From the NCBI GenBank assembly GCA_938003855.1, contig CALKXD010000109.1, forward strand, positions 1 through 57,203: a DNA stretch of 57,203 bases, in the 5' to 3' direction. Numbering within the stretch: the first letter of the stretch is position 1; every line of letters begins with the position of its first letter. The position numbers were made by a program, and so were the translations under genes. This document shows, piece by piece, positions 34,729 to 43,744 of the stretch. The notes below the pieces were generated by a model. The model had not been told where the DNA came from. It worked only from the letters and a program-made list of their open reading frames with translations, and did not search any database. The DNA comes from an uncultured Granulosicoccaceae bacterium. Lineage in GTDB: Bacteria; Pseudomonadota; Gammaproteobacteria; Granulosicoccales; Granulosicoccaceae.

Positions 34729-35778
34729 TCAAGCAGGTTGGGCGACAGGGGAGTCGTCGTAAATGCGGGAAAACAACACTCCGCATCCTGTCACGGTGGT
34801 GGTGGTCGGTTGCCTGGCGATCTCGACCGGTACTGTGGTGGCTTCCATCACCAGTTGATCAATCTGCGCCAATTGTGCACCACCACCCGTCAGCATGACA
34901 CCGTGCTCTGCCAGGGTTCCCTGCAGTGAGTCAGGCAGGTCAGCGATGGCGCTGTTAATTGAAGCTGACAACCGGTGCATGGTGGTTTGCAGTATTTTAC
35001 CGATGCTTTCGGTACTGACCCTGAAGCTCAATTGCTGATTGGTGGCAATCTCCAGGCCGCTGAGCAGGTACGACGAACCCACTTGCGGGCTATAGCCGGC
35101 CGGCATAGCGTTGCCAACCTGGTGTTTTACGTTGCGTGCCTCGCTGGTCGTGACTAAAACGCCGAACTGACTGCGGATGCCATCGACGAGTTGCTGATCA
35201 AGGTAGTCGCCGCCACAAAACAATGATGTGGCGGCGATGATCTCATCGTTGTCAACCGCATACACGCGTGAGCCGCGACTGCCAAAATCGATCGCCACTG
35301 AGGGATTTCGCTGCTCTGTTTCGGCGGCTAGCCCGAGGGCGATGGCCATACCATTGTCGAGTTGATGGACTCTCGAGGCACCGGCATCGAAGCAGGCCCG
35401 GTGCAGCTGTTCGGCGAGTAACGAGTCAATGCCGCAGGGGAGTGTCAGAGCTATCTGTGGCTTGCGTGCGATCAGTTTCTGCTTGATTGATTTTTGTAGA
35501 AAATTGCTGAGCATGGCGGCGCTGTAACCGAGATTGTTGCGTGTGTCGGCCTGCAGAGGGTTGATCAGCCGCAGGCCCGCAGGTGACTTCTGATACTGTT
35601 CGATGGCGGCGTGCCCGTAACAGCGGATGGCTCGATGGTCAGCGTGCATGGTGTCGAGATCAAGCAGTGCAACAGAGGGTGCGTCCATCAGCACCCCATT
35701 GGCCGCACAGTAAAACCGTGTGGCGAATGCACCCACATCAATGGCAACACCATTGGTGCGAGAAAATCCTTGTATCAT
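34729..35778 (-). CDS. divergent MreB-like actin homologue
   Basis: The 349-residue protein aligns end to end with MreB, the actin-like scaffold of lateral wall synthesis, but is strongly diverged. The phosphate-1 loop D-L-G-T-A-N-T of MreB reads D-V-G-A-F-A-T (15-21), and phosphate-2 D-I-G-G-G-T reads D-F-G-S-R-G-S. The adenosine motif L-T-G-G-G-A is kept (near 307), as are N-G-M-A-I-A-L-G (the E-P-M-A-A-A-I-G region) and the C-terminal V-P-V-E-I-A-R-Q-P. The usual N-terminal amphipathic stretch is short. It sits divergent from gatCAB, exactly where mreBCD is found in many gammaproteobacteria, but mreC and mreD are missing; slyX follows instead. It may be the organism's MreB under relaxed constraint or a paralogue with a different role. 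Nucleotide hydrolysis is doubtful. Confidence 0.82.
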   Translation of the reverse strand: MIQGFSRTNGVAIDVGAFATRFYCAANGVLMDAPSVALLDLDTMHADHRAIRCYGHAAIEQYQKSPAGLRLINPLQADTRNNLGYSAAMLSNFLQKSIKQKLIARKPQIALTLPCGIDSLLAEQLHRACFDAGASRVHQLDNGMAIALGLAAETEQRNPSVAIDFGSRGSRVYAVDNDEIIAATSLFCGGDYLDQQLVDGIRSQFGVLVTTSEARNVKHQVGNAMPAGYSPQVGSSYLLSGLEIATNQQLSFRVSTESIGKILQTTMHRLSASINSAIADLPDSLQGTLAEHGVMLTGGGAQLAQIDQLVMEATTVPVEIARQPTTTTVTGCGVLFSRIYDDSPVAQPA

Positions 35779-35822
35779 CCTAATCTCATGCGCGTAAGTC
35801 TCATTACAGTAGTGTAGTAGGT

Positions 35823-35835
35823 CGGTCGACGACCG
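35823..35835. promoter_or_regulatory. short palindrome between mreB-like gene and gatC
   Basis: CGGTCG-A-CGACCG is a perfect palindrome with 6-base arms about midway in the 152-base divergent gap. It might be an operator; at this length chance is a real possibility. Confidence 0.25.
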
Positions 35836-35930
35836 CTACCCATACGGGACTGATTCTGCAGCGTCTGCGTGGTCGGCTGACGGCGGCTGAATGTGCTAAA
35901 GTTGCGGGCTTTGATAATCGGGAGTTCTCC

Positions 35931-36218
35931 ATGGCCGTGGATGCCAAAATCGTTGCGCAGGTAGCCCATTTGGCGCGCGTTGAGATCGACGATGCGTCGG
36001 TGGCTGGCTTTGCCACAGAGATGACCAATGTGCTGGATTTGGCCGGTCAGATGGATGAGGTCGACACCTCGCAGGTCGAGCCGATGGCACACCCGCTACA
36101 CGCGGTTCAAAGGCTTCGGCCGGATGTTGTTACTGAGTCCGATCAGCGCGAGGCTTTCCAGTCGCAGGCACCGGCTGTCGATGGCGGTTATTACCTGGTA
36201 CCGCAGGTTATCGAGTAA
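35931..36218 (+). CDS. gatC: Asp-tRNA(Asn)/Glu-tRNA(Gln) amidotransferase subunit C
   Basis: GatC is the small subunit that stabilises GatA in the amidotransferase making Gln-tRNA(Gln) and Asn-tRNA(Asn). The 95-residue product has the family pattern V-A-H-L-A-R-V-E-I-D near the start, V-L-D-L-A-G-Q-M-D-E-V-D-T in the middle and V-P-Q-V-I-E at the end. GGGAG precedes the ATG. It is first in gatC-gatA-gatB. Confidence 0.96.
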   Translation: MAVDAKIVAQVAHLARVEIDDASVAGFATEMTNVLDLAGQMDEVDTSQVEPMAHPLHAVQRLRPDVVTESDQREAFQSQAPAVDGGYYLVPQVIE

Positions 36219-36308
36219 AGTCGCCATCCCGTTCTATTTCGTCCGCAATTAGTCCTTGCGGTAACCCGTCGGTCCGCGCACATCGCGGTCTGTACAGATA
36301 ATTGAAAA

Positions 36309-37763
36309 ATGCATAAAGATACTATTGCCCAGATGCGGCAAAACCTGAAATCAGGCGCTTACAGCAGTGTGGAGCTGTGCGAAACTTTTCTGCAGCGGAT
36401 TGAAAGCAGCAACCCTGCGTTGAATGCCTTCATCAGTGTCATGGGCGAGTCTGCGATGGATCAGGCACGTGCCGCAGACAAGCGTCTGGCCAGCGGTGAT
36501 AACGCCGCGTTGCTCGGTGTGCCGATTGCGCACAAAGATATCTTTTGTACCGAGGGTGTTCGTACCAGCTGCGGGTCCCGTATGCTGGAAAACTTCGCAC
36601 CTCCCTACAACGCGACCGTTGTCAGCAAGCTGGATGCAGCCGGGGTTGTTTGCCTTGGCAAAACCAACATGGACGAGTTTGCCATGGGCTCGTCGAATGA
36701 AAACAGCTATTTCGGGCCGGTTGCAAATCCGTGGAATACCGCGCACGTGCCGGGTGGGTCATCCGGCGGCAGTGCGGCTGCGGTCGCAGCACGGCTGGTG
36801 CCGGGCTGTACCGGAACGGATACGGGAGGTTCCATTCGTCAGCCTGCCGCATTCTGCGGCATCACCGGTATTAAACCGACGTATGGTCGGGTATCCCGCT
36901 ATGGCATGATCGCTTTTGCCTCGAGCCTGGATCAGGCCGGACCGATGGCCACCAGCGCTGAAGATTGCGCGCTGATGCTCGATGCTATGGCCGGATTTGA
37001 CGAGCGCGATTCAACCAGTATCGATGAGCCGGTCGACGACTACAGCGTTGGTCTGGATAAACCCCTGGACGGGTTAAAGATTGGCTTGCCAAAGCAGTAT
37101 TTTACGCAGGATCTGGCAGCACCGATTGCCGCATCGCTGCAGGCCGCGATAGCCGAGTACGAAAAACTGGGTGTGACTTTTGTCGACATAGAACTGAAAA
37201 ACCAGCACCTTGCGGTGCCGGCCTATTATGTGGTGGCGCCGGCGGAGTGCTCGTCTAATTTATCGCGCTTTGATGGCGTGCGTTATGGCTATCGCTGCGA
37301 GGATCCCGTTGATCTCGAAGACCTCTACAAGCGCTCGCGCGGGGAAGGTTTTGGCCGGGAGGTGAAGCGGCGGATATTAATCGGTACTTATGCGTTGTCG
37401 GCGGGCTACTACGATGCCTATTACATCAAGGCGCAAAAGATTCGCAATCTGATCTCGCAGGACTTCACCGACGCGTTTAAAGAGGTTGATATGATTCTCG
37501 GTCCCACCACACCGACGCCGGCGTTTTCACTGGGTGAAAAAACCAGTGACCCGGTGGCGATGTACCTGAATGATATTTACACCATTCCAGCCAACCTGGC
37601 CGGTCTGCCCGGTATTTCGTTGCCCTGCGGGACTATTGACGGATTGCCGGTCGGGTTGCAGCTGGTGGGTAATTATTTTAGTGAGCAGCGTTTGCTTAAT
37701 GCAGCGCATCGCTTTCAGCAAGCCACCGACTGGCACAGGCAAGTGCCGGCTGACTTTGCTTAA
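36309..37763 (+). CDS. gatA: Asp-tRNA(Asn)/Glu-tRNA(Gln) amidotransferase subunit A
   Basis: GatA hydrolyses glutamine to supply ammonia. The 484-residue amidase has the Ser-cisSer-Lys triad: Lys in P-I-A-H-K-D (near 76), cis-Ser in P-G-G-S-S-G-G-S (near 152) and the nucleophile Ser in [10 protein letters not shown] (near 176). Full length. It is separated from gatC by 90 bases and from gatB by about 58. Confidence 0.98.
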   Translation: MHKDTIAQMRQNLKSGAYSSVELCETFLQRIESSNPALNAFISVMGESAMDQARAADKRLASGDNAALLGVPIAHKDIFCTEGVRTSCGSRMLENFAPPYNATVVSKLDAAGVVCLGKTNMDEFAMGSSNENSYFGPVANPWNTAHVPGGSSGGSAAAVAARLVPGCTGTDTGGSIRQPAAFCGITGIKPTYGRVSRYGMIAFASSLDQAGPMATSAEDCALMLDAMAGFDERDSTSIDEPVDDYSVGLDKPLDGLKIGLPKQYFTQDLAAPIAASLQAAIAEYEKLGVTFVDIELKNQHLAVPAYYVVAPAECSSNLSRFDGVRYGYRCEDPVDLEDLYKRSRGEGFGREVKRRILIGTYALSAGYYDAYYIKAQKIRNLISQDFTDAFKEVDMILGPTTPTPAFSLGEKTSDPVAMYLNDIYTIPANLAGLPGISLPCGTIDGLPVGLQLVGNYFSEQRLLNAAHRFQQATDWHRQVPADFA

Positions 37764-37821
37764 AAACCACCACTGAACCCTAATTTAACCAGTACTCTGT
37801 CGAGTGCGATTGGAGCATGAC

Positions 37822-39258
37822 ATGCAGTGGGAAACTGTCATTGGACTTGAAATTCACGCGCAGCTTGCGACGCGCAGTAAGATCTTTTCTGCTAGTTCTA
37901 CGCAATTCGGCGCCGAGGTAAATTCGCAGGCGAATGCGGTGGACCTGGGCATGCCGGGAGTGTTGCCGGTATTGAATATCGAGGCGGTGCACATGGCGAT
38001 AAAATTTGCCCTTGCGACCAATGCGGAAATTGGCAAGCGTAGTGTATTTGCGCGTAAAAACTACTTCTACCCCGATCTTCCCAAAGGCTATCAGATATCG
38101 CAAATGGCACTGCCAATCGTCGGACAGGGTACCGTAGAGGTTACCCTTGATGATGGCGTGGTAAAGACCGTCGGGCTGACGCGTGCCCACCTGGAAGAAG
38201 ATGCCGGTAAGTCAGTGCACGATTTGTTTCACGGCCAGACCGGTGTAGATCTGAACCGGGCTGGTACGCCGTTGCTGGAGATTGTCTCCGAGCCCGACAT
38301 GCGCAGTGCCAGGGAGGCGGTGGCCTACGCCCGCAAGATACATTCTATCGTGCGCTACATTGATATCTGTGACGGCAATATGCAGGAGGGGTCGTTTCGT
38401 TGTGATGCGAACGTATCGGTGCGGCCCGTGGGCACTGAAACGCTGGGCACACGTGCGGAGATAAAAAACGTCAACTCGTTTCGGTTTCTGGAAAGGGCGA
38501 TAAACTTCGAAGTCGAGCGCCAGATAGATGTGCTTGAGTCCGGTGGCACAGTCGTGCAGGAAACCCGGCTCTATGATGCCGATAACGACGAAACAAGATC
38601 CATGCGCAGCAAAGAGGAAGCAAACGACTACCGCTACTTCCCCGACCCCGATTTGTTACCCGTAGTTGTCGAGGACTCCCTGATTGAGGAGCTCAGTCAA
38701 TCGATGCCGGAATTACCAGAGGCGCGGTGCGGCCGTTTTGTCAGTGAGTTTCAGCTTTCCGAGTACGATGCCGGTGTGCTGACAGCCGACCGGGCCACGG
38801 CAGATTATTTCGAGTCAGTGCTGGCGACCAGTGGCGCGAGCGCGAAGCTTGTCAGCAGCTGGATTGGCGGAGAATTGTTTTCAAGGCTGAACAAAGACGG
38901 TCTTGAGCTACCCGAGTCGCCGGTGACTGCAGACCGCTTCAGCGGGTTGATGTCGCGCATACATGACAACACTATCTCGGGGAAAATTGCCAAACAGATT
39001 CTTGATCATATGTGGGGCAGCGATGCCGATGTCGACGCGATTATCGACCGCGAAGGGTTGCGCCAGATTTCTGATTCGTCCGAGATCGAAAAGATGATTG
39101 ACGATGTCATTGAAGCCAATCCATCGCAACTGGCTGAGTATCGTCAGGGCAAAGAGAAACTGCTGGCCTACTTTGTTGGACAGGTGATGAAAGCGTCTCG
39201 CGGAAAGGCCAACCCGGGCCAGTTGAATGAGATGCTGCGAGAAAAGCTCAAGGGGTAA
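37822..39258 (+). CDS. gatB: Asp-tRNA(Asn)/Glu-tRNA(Gln) amidotransferase subunit B
   Basis: GatB binds the mischarged tRNA and activates and amidates its amino acid. The 478-residue product begins [13 protein letters not shown], has [16 protein letters not shown], the catalytic-domain D-A-N-V-S-V-R and E-I-K-N-V-N-S-F, and a C-terminal YqeY-like tail ending with K-A-N-P-G-Q-L-N. The ATG at 37822 has GGAG six bases upstream and fits the family; a GTG at 37804 is in frame but less likely. Confidence 0.98.
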   Translation: MQWETVIGLEIHAQLATRSKIFSASSTQFGAEVNSQANAVDLGMPGVLPVLNIEAVHMAIKFALATNAEIGKRSVFARKNYFYPDLPKGYQISQMALPIVGQGTVEVTLDDGVVKTVGLTRAHLEEDAGKSVHDLFHGQTGVDLNRAGTPLLEIVSEPDMRSAREAVAYARKIHSIVRYIDICDGNMQEGSFRCDANVSVRPVGTETLGTRAEIKNVNSFRFLERAINFEVERQIDVLESGGTVVQETRLYDADNDETRSMRSKEEANDYRYFPDPDLLPVVVEDSLIEELSQSMPELPEARCGRFVSEFQLSEYDAGVLTADRATADYFESVLATSGASAKLVSSWIGGELFSRLNKDGLELPESPVTADRFSGLMSRIHDNTISGKIAKQILDHMWGSDADVDAIIDREGLRQISDSSEIEKMIDDVIEANPSQLAEYRQGKEKLLAYFVGQVMKASRGKANPGQLNEMLREKLKG

Positions 39259-39371
39259 ACGGGGGCCTGCCGGGCAGACGACCTTTTACTGTTTGGGAAA
39301 CGTTACACTTTGACTGAGTAGGGTTAAACAAATGGTACACTGCGTGGGTCGATAACTGGAATTCCACCATC

Positions 39372-39923
39372 GTGCATCCTCGCAGATTACTATTTCTCCT
39401 GCTCCTGGTGTTGCCAGCCGCCACTGTGGCGCAAACGCAGAATCTTTACTTCGCAGCTTCCGCTGATCGACAAACCTTCGGAGTGGCGAATAGTGAGTTC
39501 ACCACTTATGTCGGCGCGTTATCGATTGGCTACTGGGTGATGGCGGGTGTTGGCGTGGAGCTTGAAGTCGGTACCGGGCTAAGCGATGACACGATCAATA
39601 CCCTGGATTTGTCGGTGACTTCGATGCTCGCGGTAAATCTGAGGCTTGAATCCCCGCCACTTGATGATGTTTCAGCGTATGTGCTGTTTGGTGCCTCTGC
39701 GATGGCGTTGGACAGTGGTTTCCGCGATGTCGCAAACTCCAGTGACGATCACGCCTTCACCGGCATTCGCGGGGCGATCGGATTATCACTGAAGCTGACG
39801 CCACAGCTGCGACTGGATGGAGGATTTACCCGCCACCAGTACGATGATGAGATCGGGGTTAACAGCTTCCGCTTCGGGGTGCGCTGGGTAATGGAGCCGA
39901 CCGGGCTGGGAGAATTGCAATGA
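39372..39923 (+). CDS. small outer-membrane beta-barrel protein
   Basis: The 183-residue product has a signal peptide (about 1-20, ending A-T-V-A-Q) and eight or so amphipathic strands with G-A-L-S-I-G-Y-W and F-G-V-R-W-V-M, typical of OmpA/OmpW-like small barrels. The start is a GTG. Its stop overlaps the ATG of the following lipoprotein (ATGA), so the two are coupled and probably act together at the outer membrane. Function unknown. Confidence 0.75.
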   Translation: MHPRRLLFLLLLVLPAATVAQTQNLYFAASADRQTFGVANSEFTTYVGALSIGYWVMAGVGVELEVGTGLSDDTINTLDLSVTSMLAVNLRLESPPLDDVSAYVLFGASAMALDSGFRDVANSSDDHAFTGIRGAIGLSLKLTPQLRLDGGFTRHQYDDEIGVNSFRFGVRWVMEPTGLGELQ

Positions 39924-41149
39924 GAGCATTGACTGTTGCACTGCTGGCTATGGTGCTGTCGGCCTGTGATGCGGGCAGAGATGGGCGCGAGCTGGAAACC
40001 CGTGTGGTAGTGGCGCGCGGTGGGTACACCACCGTGGCGATCAACACTGAGGCTCAGGTGATGGAAACCGGCAGTCAGTTGCAAGTGCGGCTGCTGGCTG
40101 GTGATGACAGCGCCATCCCCAGCGAGAATGTCAGCGACACGGCCATCTGGCGAAGTAGTAACTCTGCCGTCGCGACAGTATCAGACAGTGGCATCGTAAC
40201 CGGGCTGACCGATGGTACGGTGCGCATAGTGGGCGAACTCGGACCTCTGCGCGATGAAGTCGACATACGCGTGTCGTCTGCAGAATTGTCGGAAATTCGG
40301 GTGTCCACTGACAATGCTTTGATCAATGAATGTAGCAGTGCGTCGTTTACAGCGATGGGGGTTTATGGCGGCGATGCAGAACTTCGCAATATAACTGGAC
40401 TGGTGGATTGGTCAGTGTCGGCGGCTTCCGGGGTGGGGGTCTTTAGCAGTACTGACACCGACGGTCTGTTTCGTTCGAGTAATGCCGGTGCGGCTACGGT
40501 AACAGCCGCTCGTAATGGGGTTACGGGATCAACACCGGTTACGGTGCTTGATAACCTGAGTCAGATAACTCTGCCGGTGCCGGCAGACCAGCTAACGCCC
40601 TCCAAGTCTGTGCAGTATTTGGCTACGGCGGCATTCACTGACAGCGAAGAGACCATTGGTATCACCAACAATGCCACTTGGTCGCTTACCAGTGACGTCA
40701 GCGGTTTTGGCACGATAGACAATACACTACCGGTGAAAGGGTTAGTGACGGCGTCACGCACCGGATCGGCGACTGTCACTGCTGCCTGCGGTGGACTCAC
40801 GACGAGCCTGGCTGTCCTTTCAGGCAGTTCGACCGAAGTAGTGGACTTTTTCTTTGATCCCTCTGGAAATTCTATCCGGCGGGTTTTTGTGGGAGCGACC
40901 ACACTGCAACTGAGATCATTTGTTCGTTTCGAAGACCGCACTGCCAGTGACGTGACCGAAGATTCCATTTGGACGGTATCCTCGACAACGAGCTCCTCGC
41001 TGACACTGAGCAATCTGTCCGGTACAAAGGGGCTGCTGACGATTCAGGGTGCCGGTACGATAACTGTGCAGGCGGACTACATCGACGATAGCACCGATAT
41101 TACCGTACCGTATCGGCGATCAATAGAAGTAGAGATTTTTTCGCCCTAG
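39920..41149 (+). CDS. Ig-like (Big_2) repeat lipoprotein
   Basis: The 409-residue product has a lipoprotein signal ending V-L-S-A-C (Cys16) and three or four bacterial Ig-like repeats recognisable by W-R-S-S-N-S-A-V-A-T-V, G-I-V-T-G-L and G-A-A-T-V-T-A. Residue 17 is Asp, the inner-membrane retention residue in E. coli, though this rule does not hold everywhere. Such proteins often serve in adhesion or as periplasmic/outer-surface scaffolds. It is coupled to the small beta-barrel gene by a four-base overlap. Confidence 0.8.
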   Translation: MRALTVALLAMVLSACDAGRDGRELETRVVVARGGYTTVAINTEAQVMETGSQLQVRLLAGDDSAIPSENVSDTAIWRSSNSAVATVSDSGIVTGLTDGTVRIVGELGPLRDEVDIRVSSAELSEIRVSTDNALINECSSASFTAMGVYGGDAELRNITGLVDWSVSAASGVGVFSSTDTDGLFRSSNAGAATVTAARNGVTGSTPVTVLDNLSQITLPVPADQLTPSKSVQYLATAAFTDSEETIGITNNATWSLTSDVSGFGTIDNTLPVKGLVTASRTGSATVTAACGGLTTSLAVLSGSSTEVVDFFFDPSGNSIRRVFVGATTLQLRSFVRFEDRTASDVTEDSIWTVSSTTSSSLTLSNLSGTKGLLTIQGAGTITVQADYIDDSTDITVPYRRSIEVEIFSP

Positions 41150-41164
41150 AAGCTCGCGAGAAGT

Positions 41165-41195
41165 CCGGGGTGGGATTACCGGCGACACACCCCGG
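41165..41195. terminator. hairpin between convergent genes
   Basis: CCGGGGTG (41165-41172) pairs with CACCCCGG (41188-41195) across a 15-base loop, just after the lipoprotein stop and before the minus-strand malonyl-CoA decarboxylase stop. No T-run is present, so the terminator call is tentative. Confidence 0.35.
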
Positions 41196-41275
41196 GTACT
41201 AACGCACTATAGTTCTGACTGACAGCCGGTTTCCGGGGATTGCGTGATGCGCAGAGCGCTTGTTGAGATTCGCAG

Positions 41276-42688
41276 CTATGAGCAAAGGGCTTCGACGGTT
41301 TTTGATTTCGCAATCTTGCCGTCTTTGATATAGAGCTCATGATTCGACTCTATCTTGTCCAGGTTATACAGGTAGTTAACCATCATCGTGTAGGACTGTT
41401 CCTTGCCACGGACGCTGGTGTCGGCAAGCCAGTTGATGCGCTCGACGATAGCGCCGTTTGACAGGTGAAAATGTGCCACGGGATCCAGTGCACGGGTACT
41501 GCCGTTTTTTTCCTGCGTGATATATTTTGCTGCCAGACGCTGCAATATTTTTTGCATGGCGGTGGCGATCGCGACATTCTCGAGCCAGTCCATTTCATTG
41601 AGTAACTGCTCGATGCTGTGATCTGTGCTGCTGGCAACCAACTTGCGGTCGTTGTCGCTGAATACTTGTGTGTCGTTGTTTTCCAGTTCCATAGTGAGCC
41701 ATTTGGCAAAACCGGGAATCGGCGAAAGCGTCGAGAAAACGACCAGCTGCGGTAGTTCACGGCGCAGTTCATCGGTAACCCTTTTGATTAGAAAATCACC
41801 CAGACTGACACCGCTCAGGCCGTGTTGAGTGCTGGTAATAGAATAAAAAATGGCCGTGTTGACGTCACTGCTGACTTCTTCGCTTTGAGTCGTGTCGAGT
41901 AATTTATCGACGTTGCTGGATAGCTCCGATACCAGCGCGACCCAGACAAAGATTAGTGGCTCGTCCGGCATACTGGGGTGGAAAAAAGCGAAGCAACGTC
42001 TGTTGTCTGCCAGGCGATGATGCAGGTCATTCCACGATTCGATACGATGCACTGCCTCGTACTCGATGAGCTTTTCGAGCAGCGATGCCGGGGCATTCCA
42101 GTCGATGCATTTGAGTTCGAGAAAGCCGATATCAAACCAGCTGGACAACTGGCGGCGCAATTCTCCGTCGATAGGGCTGAGTTCCGGATTTTTGCGTTTG
42201 AGTGACAGAAGATCGGACCGCATGTCGACCAGAAATTTCACCCCCTGTGGAAGTGCATTGAATTGCGTAAGTAACGTGAGGAACGGTGGGCGGAGTTGCT
42301 CGCGAAGTTGCTGCTCAACGATACTGCGCGTGTCGGCATCGAGATCGGAGAACAAGGCCTCGGCGGTTTCGCGGACTTTGTCATGATCAATGCCGAATTC
42401 TTCAACCAGCATGCGCAGGTACTTTTGCTTGCCCTCGTTGTTAAGGCCGAGATAAGCCTGCCCGAGTTCTGCTGCGTGTGCTCGCGCTGATACCTGTCCG
42501 CCTTTTGATTCCAGGCATCCCTGTATTTTCTCCCGCAATGGCTGCATTTCGTTTTCGTGCAGATACGGGCTGAGTTCCAGTCGTTTACCGGTAAACGGGC
42601 TTGAAATGCCCTTCCACGCTCCAAGTAAATTAACGATTAAACGGTTACTCATGCTTTTGCTATTTTGCGTCAACGAATTGTTCTTCAC
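41276..42688 (-). CDS. malonyl-CoA decarboxylase
   Basis: This 470-residue enzyme converts malonyl-CoA to acetyl-CoA and CO2. The helical N-terminal tetramerisation domain (about 40-165) is followed by a GNAT-like catalytic domain. Conserved segments are F-F-H-P-S-M-P-D-E-P-L-I-F-V (near 233), A-I-F-Y-S-I-T-S-T-Q-H-G-L-S-G-V (near 279) and the catalytic-His region P-V-A-H-F-H-L-S-N-G-A (near 402). Length is that of bacterial MCD. No malonate transport or malonyl-CoA synthetase genes are adjacent, so a role in malonate use or in limiting malonyl-CoA is open. The GTG start is uncertain; an ATG 36 bases downstream is possible. Confidence 0.92.
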   Translation of the reverse strand: MKNNSLTQNSKSMSNRLIVNLLGAWKGISSPFTGKRLELSPYLHENEMQPLREKIQGCLESKGGQVSARAHAAELGQAYLGLNNEGKQKYLRMLVEEFGIDHDKVRETAEALFSDLDADTRSIVEQQLREQLRPPFLTLLTQFNALPQGVKFLVDMRSDLLSLKRKNPELSPIDGELRRQLSSWFDIGFLELKCIDWNAPASLLEKLIEYEAVHRIESWNDLHHRLADNRRCFAFFHPSMPDEPLIFVWVALVSELSSNVDKLLDTTQSEEVSSDVNTAIFYSITSTQHGLSGVSLGDFLIKRVTDELRRELPQLVVFSTLSPIPGFAKWLTMELENNDTQVFSDNDRKLVASSTDHSIEQLLNEMDWLENVAIATAMQKILQRLAAKYITQEKNGSTRALDPVAHFHLSNGAIVERINWLADTSVRGKEQSYTMMVNYLYNLDKIESNHELYIKDGKIAKSKTVEALCS

Positions 42689-42730
42689 TGATGGATGAGT
42701 TCTAGCCGAGGTGCCACACAGCGATGGCAG

Positions 42731-43744
42731 TTAGTAGAGTCCGGGTTCCCGCTCCAGTTCGATATTGTACTTTGTCTTGATGTCTTGTTGAATGTCAGTA
42801 GCGAGCCTTGCAATCTGCTGACCATTACCACCGCCATGGTTTACCAGCACCAGCGCCTGGCGATTATGCACTCCGACTGCACCGGACCGGTGTCCTTTCC
42901 AGCCGGCTTTTTCGATCAGCCAGGCGGCAGGTATTTTAAAGTGATCATCCGCTTGCGGATAGACCGGGATACCGGCGCAGTTACTCTGTAGTTGCGCTAA
43001 TTGCTGTTTATTTAGTGTCGGGTTCTTAAAAAAACTACCGGCGTTGCCGATTTGTTGTGGGTCGGGCAGCTTTGATGCACGCACCGCACACACGCAGTTG
43101 AAGACGTCGTGCGCGTTTGGCGTCGTGATACCACGTTGTTGCAGTGCATCTTTCAGCGCCTGATAGTTGACGCTGGTGTGGTCGGTGGCAGACAGGTTCA
43201 GCGTCACTGAGGTAATAACGAAATTCCGCCCCGCGTCGGTTTTAAACAGGCTGTGGCGATAACCGAATCCGCAATCTGAATGACTCAGTGTCAGCGATTT
43301 ACCGTCGTGTCTGTCGATGACGTCGACACTGTGCAGACGATCGCTGATTTCAACCCCGTAGGCACCGATATTCTGAATCGGGGCAGCACCGGCAAGCCCC
43401 GGAATCAGTGCCAGGTTCTCCAATCCGTAGTAGCCCTGCTGCAGGGTGTCGACAACCAATTTGTGCCAGTTGCAACCAGCGCCGATATCTATAGAAATAG
43501 TGTCATCGGCGGCCGTGGTCCGGATGCCGGTAATACCGACATGAATCACCAGGCCCGCGACGTTTTTGGTAAACACAGTATTGCTGCCACCACCCAGAAT
43601 AAATACCGGGAGTGCTTTTCGGCGACTCCATTCAAGTGCTTCGGTGAGTTCGGCCACCGAGCCCACACTTGTAAAGTACTCTGCAGTGACGTCGAAACCG
43701 AAGCTGTTGTGATGACGCAGAGACTTGTTGATTTCAGGCTGCAT
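42731..43744 (-). CDS. murB: UDP-N-acetylenolpyruvoylglucosamine reductase
   Basis: MurB reduces UDP-GlcNAc-enolpyruvate to UDP-MurNAc in peptidoglycan synthesis. The 337-residue type I enzyme has the FAD-binding L-G-G-G-S-N-T-V-F (near 50), P-G-L-A-G-A-A-P-I-Q-N-I-G-A-Y-G (near 115), the catalytic Ser in N-A-G-S-F-F-K-N-P (near 230) and the C-terminal V-H-N-R-Q-A-L-V-L-V-N. The start at 43744 (M-Q-P-E-I-N-K-S-L) overlaps the upstream MATE gene by 11 bases; upstream extension is not family-like. Confidence 0.96.
   Translation of the reverse strand: MQPEINKSLRHHNSFGFDVTAEYFTSVGSVAELTEALEWSRRKALPVFILGGGSNTVFTKNVAGLVIHVGITGIRTTAADDTISIDIGAGCNWHKLVVDTLQQGYYGLENLALIPGLAGAAPIQNIGAYGVEISDRLHSVDVIDRHDGKSLTLSHSDCGFGYRHSLFKTDAGRNFVITSVTLNLSATDHTSVNYQALKDALQQRGITTPNAHDVFNCVCAVRASKLPDPQQIGNAGSFFKNPTLNKQQLAQLQSNCAGIPVYPQADDHFKIPAAWLIEKAGWKGHRSGAVGVHNRQALVLVNHGGGNGQQIARLATDIQQDIKTKYNIELEREPGLY

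Noticed and set aside
37780-38190. 136-codon minus-strand frame over the gatB start
   Set aside because: It is fully antisense to the well-supported gatB.
39749-40084. 111-codon minus-strand frame over the barrel/lipoprotein junction
   Set aside because: Antisense to two supported genes, with His/Ser-rich random-like composition.
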